Source: Planctomycetota bacterium
GTDB taxonomy: Bacteria > Planctomycetota > Planctomycetia > JALXBF01
Direction of reading: 5' to 3'
DNA: 54,247 nt
NCBI GenBank assembly: GCA_026991575.1
Contig: JALXBF010000109.1
Coordinates: 1-54,247 of the forward strand
Shown here: in pieces, positions 49,454 to 54,247 of the stretch
Layout: each line of letters begins with the position of its first letter
Position numbering within the stretch: the first letter of the stretch is position 1
Position numbers and translations under genes: made by a program
The notes under the pieces: generated by a model
What the model saw: only the letters and a program-made list of their open reading frames with translations
Databases searched by the model: none
Told to the model about the DNA's origin: nothing

Positions 49454-49935
49454 CGCGAACTTCCAGCGGGAGCAGCCGGGCGATGTTGTCGGGAACCCAG
49501 CAAGACGACCTGCCCACGCTGAACATGACCCCCCTGATCGACATGGTCTTCCTGTTGATCATCTTCTTCCTCGTGGGTACACGATTCGAACAGTACGAGA
49601 ACGAACGCAGGCTGGACCTGCAGGTGCCCGAGGTCGCAGCGGCCCGTCCCATGGTGTCCGCACCGTCGCAGTTGGTGATCGAAGTGACACGCGACGGGAC
49701 GATCCGCTGGGCAGGTTCGCCTGTGTCGCTTCCAGAGCTGGCGAAGCGCCTGGCCGAAGCGTTGCAGGACGATCCAGACCGTGCTGTGCTCATCCGGGGC
49801 GACGGCCGCGCAACGCTACAGCCGGTGGCTGACGTGCTCAGCATCTGCCAGCAGCAGGGCGTGCGCCACCTTGGTGTGAGCGTGCGCGAGCGGCGGCAAC
49901 GGCCCGAGCGGTTACAGGAGCAGCGGTCGGAGTAA
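49450..49935 (+). CDS. ExbD/TolR family biopolymer transport protein
   Basis: 161 residues with one membrane helix containing the essential Asp (TPLIDMVFLLIIFFLVG, about 27-43) and a periplasmic domain (QLVIEVTRDGTIRWAG...VLIRGDGRATLQPVADVLSICQQQGV) of the ExbD/TolR fold. It couples proton flow through the ExbB-like channel to work on a TonB- or TolA-like partner. The GTG start overlaps the ExbB-like stop by four bases; ATG 49483 is the alternative. A strongly charged C-terminal tail (RERRQRPERLQEQR) ends the protein. Confidence 0.92.
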   Translation: MTRTSSGSSRAMLSGTQQDDLPTLNMTPLIDMVFLLIIFFLVGTRFEQYENERRLDLQVPEVAAARPMVSAPSQLVIEVTRDGTIRWAGSPVSLPELAKRLAEALQDDPDRAVLIRGDGRATLQPVADVLSICQQQGVRHLGVSVRERRQRPERLQEQRSE

Positions 49936-49939
49936 CGCG

Positions 49940-52420
49940 ATGACAAACCTGGTAGCGGTCCTGGTGTGGCTCCTGCTCCTGGTGATCGTCGTGGGTCTGA
50001 GCCTGCTGCTCTGGACCCGGTGGGGCCAGTACCGGCCGTTCGCCAAGTGCCTGGGGCTGTCGATCGTGTTGCACGCGGCGCTGCTGCTGTTCGGCAGCAC
50101 AGTTGAGCTTGCCCACCGCCTCAAGCAGCCTGAAGAGCATCCCGAGGAGGTCGTCTGGCTGGAACGGGTGGAGACGGAGGCGATCGATGAGTTCGTCGGG
50201 CTAGGCGGCGACGCCCCCCTGAATGAGCCGTGGGATCGGCTCACGCCCGCGCGTGACCTGACCAGTCCGGAACTGGACTACACGCCGCCGACCGTCACGC
50301 CCCCTCAGCCGACGCGCGCACGGCGTGAACCGGTGGTGATGGATCGGTCGCGGCCTCTGCCGGACTCCCCGAACCCCATCGACCAGACTGCTGACCCCGA
50401 GTTGCTGGCCAGGAGGGAGCGGATCCGTCCGGAGCAGCTTCTGCCTAACGCGACGCTCACTCCCGGCGTGCCGGACGTTACGGACCGGGCTACCATGCCG
50501 CCCATGCCGGTCAGCGGACCGCTGACAGCACCGGAAACGGTGCAGCACATGCCTCGACTGCCCCGGCGCGGGACTGAGCTGACGCTGGATTCGCCCGTCG
50601 GGTTGCCTGATCCGCAGCTGCGGATCGAGCCTCATGAGCTCAGCGAGCCGGTGGCCCGCCGCGACCTCAGTCGTCAGCCATCGGCCGGTCCACCGGCGCT
50701 GGCCGATGAGCTACCGCTTCGGCCCGAAGTGCCTGAGCAAGCGGAGCACGCACCCGCTCCGAGCAGCCGTGCACAGGGCTTGGTCACCGCTGACCCCCTG
50801 CCGCAACAGCCGGTCGCGGAAGCGGGCATGCGGAAGCGTACCCGACGTTCAGGGCGACAGCGCCTCGAACGCCTGGCCGCCAAGGCCTCCATACCAGACG
50901 TGGTTTCGATTGAGCGGACCAACCCGAAGGTGGCCGGATTCGGCGAGCGGCCGGCCACCGCTGCACGCAGGGATGCGGCCGAGCAGGGCAGTGGCATTCC
51001 CAGGGAGGCGAGCCGAACAGGGCTGAGTCCCGAGGTGGCGGAAACTGCTCGCCGTGTGCCACAGCAAGATCGGCTCCGGCAGATGCCGACGGCTGGATTG
51101 CTGGGGCCGACGTCCCATGCGGCGGCTGGAACCGGCCAGCGGCCGGTGCGGCGCCGGTTGCAGTCCCGGCCGGGGTTGCGACGGCTGGACGAACGGCTTA
51201 CTGCCCGACCGCTGCCGGCGGTGAGTGAGCCGGAGGAGGTGGTCGGCCATGGCATTCCGGCACGCTCCAAGGCCGCACTGGCCGCCGTGCCAAGCGAGCT
51301 GCGTCTGAGGGTCAGTCCGCAGCGACGCGAGATTCTGCTGCGCCGCGGTGGTTCGCCGGAGACAGAGCAGGCGGTGGAAGCTGCGCTGGCCTGGCTGGCA
51401 GCGCACCAGAGCGCCGATGGTCGGTGGGATGCGGACGGGTTCGCGGCAGCTTGCCCCAAGGTCCAGCCCTGTGGCGGTGAGGGGACGCTGGCGCAGGGGG
51501 ACACGGCGATCACTGGCCTGGCGCTCCTGGCATTCCTCGGGGCGGGACACACCCACCAGGGCGGACCGTATGCGGAAACGGTCGCGGCCGGGCTCAGATG
51601 GCTCGTTGCACAGGAGACGGGCGATGGAGATGTGCGGGGCGGGGGCCGGATGTACGCCCAAGGAATTGCCACGATCGCGCTGTGCGAAGCGTACGCGCTG
51701 AGCCGCGATCCGGCATTGCGGGCGCCAGCACAGCGGGCCGCACTGTTCGTGGCTCGGGCGCAGAACCCGGCCACGGGCGCCTGGCGATACCAGCCGCAGG
51801 CCGTAATCGGCGACACGAGTGTCTTCGGCTGGCAGCTCCTAGCACTACGCTCCGCGAAGTTGGCCGGGTTTGAGATCCCGGCGGTCGTCTGGCAGCGGGC
51901 ACGCGCGTGGTTGCCGCGCGTAAGCTGGGGCAAGGCCGGAGGACTGGCCTCGTACCTGGAACGGTCCGTCGACCGCCATGGCCCCACGCCGCCGATGACC
52001 GCCGAAGCGCTGGCGTGCCGCCTCTTTCTCGGAGCCGCACCTGAGGACCCGCAGGTCCAGGAAGCGGTTGCCTACCTGTTGGAAAACCTGCCCGACTACC
52101 GCCTGCGAAACGTCTACTACTGGTACTATGCGTCCCTGTCCTTGTCGCAGGTCGGGGGGCGGCCGTGGCAGCTTTGGAACGAGCAGATGAAAGCAATCTT
52201 GCTGCGCACGCAGCGACGTAGCGGCCACGCCAAAGGCAGTTGGGACCCTGCATACAACGTGGCGTGGGACACCGTAGGGGGCCGAATCTACACAACCGCC
52301 CTGAGCACACTGTGCCTGGAGGTCTATTACCGCTACGCCTACCAGGAGCCGCTGGTGGCCACGCCGTCCGCTCAGAAGAGTCCCGCGACTGCCCGGACCG
52401 CCCGCCGCGACGAGCGCTAG
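49940..52420 (+). CDS. TonB-like membrane anchor fused to alpha/alpha-toroid domain
   Basis: 826 residues. Two membrane helices (4-26 and 36-54) are followed by a long Pro/Arg-rich disordered linker (about 60-450), as in TonB/TolA proteins spanning the periplasm. Residues 460-795 look like a squalene-cyclase/prenyltransferase-type alpha/alpha toroid (EQAVEAALAWLAAHQSADGRWD, AQGIATIALCEAYALS, DTSVFGWQLLALRSAKLAG, YYWYYASLSLSQVGGRPW). There are no catalytic DxDD residues of cyclases, so it is probably a binding fold. Position 5 bases after the ExbD-like gene suggests it is the energised component of that complex. An odd architecture. Confidence 0.78.
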   Translation: MTNLVAVLVWLLLLVIVVGLSLLLWTRWGQYRPFAKCLGLSIVLHAALLLFGSTVELAHRLKQPEEHPEEVVWLERVETEAIDEFVGLGGDAPLNEPWDRLTPARDLTSPELDYTPPTVTPPQPTRARREPVVMDRSRPLPDSPNPIDQTADPELLARRERIRPEQLLPNATLTPGVPDVTDRATMPPMPVSGPLTAPETVQHMPRLPRRGTELTLDSPVGLPDPQLRIEPHELSEPVARRDLSRQPSAGPPALADELPLRPEVPEQAEHAPAPSSRAQGLVTADPLPQQPVAEAGMRKRTRRSGRQRLERLAAKASIPDVVSIERTNPKVAGFGERPATAARRDAAEQGSGIPREASRTGLSPEVAETARRVPQQDRLRQMPTAGLLGPTSHAAAGTGQRPVRRRLQSRPGLRRLDERLTARPLPAVSEPEEVVGHGIPARSKAALAAVPSELRLRVSPQRREILLRRGGSPETEQAVEAALAWLAAHQSADGRWDADGFAAACPKVQPCGGEGTLAQGDTAITGLALLAFLGAGHTHQGGPYAETVAAGLRWLVAQETGDGDVRGGGRMYAQGIATIALCEAYALSRDPALRAPAQRAALFVARAQNPATGAWRYQPQAVIGDTSVFGWQLLALRSAKLAGFEIPAVVWQRARAWLPRVSWGKAGGLASYLERSVDRHGPTPPMTAEALACRLFLGAAPEDPQVQEAVAYLLENLPDYRLRNVYYWYYASLSLSQVGGRPWQLWNEQMKAILLRTQRRSGHAKGSWDPAYNVAWDTVGGRIYTTALSTLCLEVYYRYAYQEPLVATPSAQKSPATARTARRDER

Positions 52421-52670
52421 CGCGGAATCCCGGCGTCGACCCAGTTCGAACGCATTCGGTGCCGAATGCAACAGCATGCCCGCCGTGCGGTACCCTGACC
52501 GGGAAGGCAGCCGCAATCCAGAGGTCAGCTGTAGCGAGCAAGCGTTGGGCTGCTGGTGCCGCCCCCCCGTGGAATAGTCCCGGTCAAAGCGGGAAGAGCC
52601 TCAGTGGTCGTGAGCGTGACGGCCGGCGGCAGAGAGGGGTCGTGGTGGTCGGGCGAGGGCAGGCCAGTGG

Positions 52671-53042
52671 CTAAGGTACATCGCTGACCGGATCGGCGGC
52701 CGTCGTGGTCTGCTGACGGCCCTCGTCACCTGGCTGGCCGTCGCGTCTGCTTTCCGTTTGCTGGGCTGCTTTGCCTGACGGGGCGTCTGCTTCCTTCTCC
52801 TCTTCTTCGTCAGGCAGCTCGAACTTCGGTGCTGTCGGCTCCTCACGCTCAGTTGGAGCAGGGACATACCCGACCGGCTCGGACTCGTAGCTGTCCGCGT
52901 TCCATTCGTTCAGGCCCTTCTTGAATTCCGTGATGCCCCGGCCCAGCGAGCGAGCCACTTCCGGCAGGCGCTTGCCGAACAGTAGCACCGCGATGAACAG
53001 GATGATTACCATCTCCCACGGGCCAGGACTGAAACCGAACAT
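52671..53042 (-). CDS. tatA: TatA/TatB-family twin-arginine translocase protein
   Basis: 123 residues: an N-terminal membrane helix (PWEMVIILFIAVLLFGKRLPEVARSLG), amphipathic helix (RGITEFKKGLNEW) and a long acidic, low-complexity tail (ELPDEEEEKEAD). It forms the export pore for folded Tat substrates. The FG-x-RLPE hinge is canonical. ATG 53042 has a GAGAGG site; a GTG one codon earlier is also possible. It is the last of three TatA-like genes in a row. The long tail suggests it might serve a TatB-like role; no tatC is present in the window. Confidence 0.88.
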   Translation of the reverse strand: MFGFSPGPWEMVIILFIAVLLFGKRLPEVARSLGRGITEFKKGLNEWNADSYESEPVGYVPAPTEREEPTAPKFELPDEEEEKEADAPSGKAAQQTESRRDGQPGDEGRQQTTTAADPVSDVP

Positions 53043-53096
53043 CACCCTCTCTCCCGGAAACTTGCGCTGCCTGGGGTGGGGAACTGCTCAGAATGG

Positions 53097-53315
53097 CTAC
53101 GTTTGCTTCTGTTCGGCGTGCTCAACCTTGCCCGCGTTCTCAATCTCCTCCTCGATGCCCTGCATGCCCTTCTTGAACTCGGTCACGCTGCGGCCCAGCG
53201 AGCGCATCACGCTGGGCAACCGGTTCCCGAACAGCAGCAGCATGATGAACGCGATGAGGAGCAGCTCGTAGCCGCCCGGCATGCCGAAGATTGCCAACAT
53301 CGACGAACCGAACAT
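53097..53315 (-). CDS. tatA: TatA-family twin-arginine translocase protein
   Basis: 72 residues from ATG 53315, preceded by GGGAGTGG. Membrane helix ELLLIAFIMLLLFGNRLPSVMRSLG followed by the amphipathic helix RSVTEFKKGMQGIEEEIE. A typical minimal TatA. It precedes the longer TatA-like gene by 54 bases and presumably shares its transcript. The GTG five codons upstream in the same frame is less likely. Confidence 0.87.
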   Translation of the reverse strand: MFGSSMLAIFGMPGGYELLLIAFIMLLLFGNRLPSVMRSLGRSVTEFKKGMQGIEEEIENAGKVEHAEQKQT

Positions 53316-53357
53316 GAGGTCCACTCCCACTTGCCGGCAGCTGCTGCGCCGGCCAGT

Positions 53358-53642
53358 TCACGGTCGGGTGTGCCATCTAATCCAGTATACGAGAGCGAGC
53401 ATGACGACGAAAACGGCCCCGCCAATCCAGCTCCGGTACCGCTGAAACCACGGGCGGTACACGCGGTAGAACCAGGTGTTTCGAAACAGGCGATAGGTGA
53501 GCGGTCCGACGATGGGGAGCCGCTCGCCAAACAAGAGCAGCCCGAGTACCACGACCAGGCACAGCTCCCACTTGCCTGCCATCGCCAGAGGCAGGTCGCA
53601 GGCACCTGAGCTCTGCAGATAGTGGGTGGGCTGCTGTGGCAT
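53358..53642 (-). CDS. Divergent TatA-like protein with a second membrane helix
   Basis: 94 residues. The first helix and hinge (WELCLVVVLGLLLFGERLPIVG) match TatA, but the amphipathic helix is replaced by a basic aromatic stretch (RLFRNTWFYRVYRPWFQRYRSW) and a second membrane helix (GGAVFVVMLALVYWIRW). This is not a normal TatA topology. It is first in the three-gene run, with GGAGCGG before the ATG. It could be a Tat accessory or a degenerated paralogue. Confidence 0.65.
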   Translation of the reverse strand: MPQQPTHYLQSSGACDLPLAMAGKWELCLVVVLGLLLFGERLPIVGPLTYRLFRNTWFYRVYRPWFQRYRSWIGGAVFVVMLALVYWIRWHTRP

Positions 53643-54012
53643 GGCCGCTCCACGTGTGCTCGCCGTTTCATTCTAAGCCGGTGTCTCTGGCACGCGGGCT
53701 GTGCCCGGCCGCACACCGCTGCGCCAGCACGTCACGCCGTCCGCGACCCTCTGGCCAGGATGCCACCTTGACGTACCGAACAAATCGTCGTAACCTTTCG
53801 ATACAACGATATTGGGTCGCCATGCCGCTGCTCCAGGACTTGAGTGCCTGGCAGGGCGGTGGCACGCTGTGTGCTATTAGCCTGGCGCGGGGGCGCGGCC
53901 TGACGCTTGGGCCGACGACGCAGCGGAAGCCCTTAGTGCCGTGCTCCGCCGCGAGACTCAGTGCTCTGAAGGCAGCAGCAGCGCTAGGCCTGTGATGGCC
54001 GGGAGGTGGATC
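53643..54012. other. Divergent intergenic region
   Basis: 370 bases between the Tat genes and the flavoprotein. It is AT-richer near 53775-53820, where a 9-bp imperfect inverted repeat lies (separate entry). A TTGACG at 53769-53774 could be a plus-strand -35, but the -10 is poor. No protein gene seen. Confidence 0.45.
53784..53810. promoter_or_regulatory. Inverted repeat in Tat/flavoprotein intergenic region
   Basis: ATCGTCGTA (53784-53792) and TACAACGAT (53802-53810) form an inverted repeat with one mismatch and a 9-base centre. Its position between divergent genes suits an operator. The identity of any regulator is unknown. Confidence 0.3.
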
Positions 54013-54247
54013 ATGGCGGGCAGACCGAAAGTCCTGGTGCTCGGCGGCGGCTTCGGTGGTCTGGAAGCAGCCTTCTACCTGCGCTGGAAGCTACGCGATC
54101 AGGTCGACCTGACGCTGGTCAACGATACCGAGAACTTTGTGTTCCGGCCGAATACGATCTACATCCCGTTTGGCGAGCCGCCTGAGAAGTTCCTGATTCC
54201 GTTAAGCAAGCCGGCGGACCGCCAGAAGATCGAGCTGGTTGTCGACC
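54013..54247 (+). CDS. Sulfide:quinone oxidoreductase/NDH-2-type flavoprotein (5' part)
   Basis: The gene runs off the window; 78 codons are present. The N-terminus has the FAD-binding motif VLVLGGGFGGLEAAFYL and the early block ENFVFRPNTIYIPFGEPPEKF, which resembles sulfide:quinone oxidoreductases and related type-2 NADH dehydrogenases. The active-site cysteines that would separate SQR from NDH-2 lie beyond the window. A GGGAGG site precedes the ATG at 54013. Confidence 0.75.
   Translation, partial: MAGRPKVLVLGGGFGGLEAAFYLRWKLRDQVDLTLVNDTENFVFRPNTIYIPFGEPPEKFLIPLSKPADRQKIELVVD

Overview
The window is about 54 kb of GC-rich bacterial DNA that I read as chromosome of a planctomycete (Planctomycetota). 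The reasons are the secreted beta-propeller/cytochrome c proteins, a Tat-exported Gfo/Idh/MocA oxidoreductase, a TonB-like gene fused to an alpha/alpha-toroid domain behind ExbB/ExbD, tandem TatA genes, and a secreted coiled-coil protein with a C-terminal motif typical of the phylum. I cannot name a genus. I see no tRNA, rRNA, CRISPR array, transposase or phage gene. Starts were chosen by ribosome binding site and family length, so several genes are shorter than their longest open frame.

Layout. 1-1226 holds no gene but carries degenerate paired-hairpin repeats. 1227-9348 has an exported Xaa-Pro aminopeptidase, a PP2C phosphatase, an FAA-hydrolase-family enzyme coupled to a membrane glycosyltransferase, endonuclease IV and an amidase. 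9441-16892 has a large exported TPR protein, a beta-propeller/diheme cytochrome and a secreted coiled-coil protein. 16876-25342 is mostly housekeeping: guaB, a DUF2752 protein, a lipoprotein, dapF, a sugar-phosphate-isomerase-like protein, prolyl oligopeptidase and mdh. A candidate ~117-nt small RNA lies at 23783-23899 on the minus strand with its own promoter and intrinsic terminator. 25491-26885 is dnaA, preceded by a DnaA-box match and a 20-bp palindrome. 27625-30676 holds a CobL-type fusion, a UroD-family protein with corrinoid-methyltransferase-like metal ligands, and a BshB1-like deacetylase. 30914-34530 holds an exported TPR protein, an ECF sigma factor, its zinc-finger anti-sigma factor and a PDZ pseudo-protease. 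35115-35804 is the NAD(P)HX epimerase.

The most striking part is 36312-44925, a block of multiheme cytochromes. On the plus strand a NapC/NrfH-type tetraheme quinol dehydrogenase is followed by a hydroxylamine-oxidoreductase-family cytochrome with seven hemes, then a Gfo/Idh/MocA oxidoreductase. Convergent to these, on the minus strand, are a beta-propeller/diheme-peroxidase fusion and a triheme beta-propeller protein. Together these two recall the fused beta-gamma subunit and the alpha subunit of anammox hydrazine synthase. I infer a periplasmic electron-transfer or nitrogen-compound redox module; its substrate cannot be read from the sequence.

45449-52420 is an energy-transduction operon (TPR protein, ExbB/TolQ-like, ExbD/TolR-like, TonB-like anchor fused to a toroid domain). 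52671-53642 encodes three TatA-like proteins in a row. The window ends inside a sulfide:quinone-oxidoreductase/NDH-2-type flavoprotein starting at 54013.
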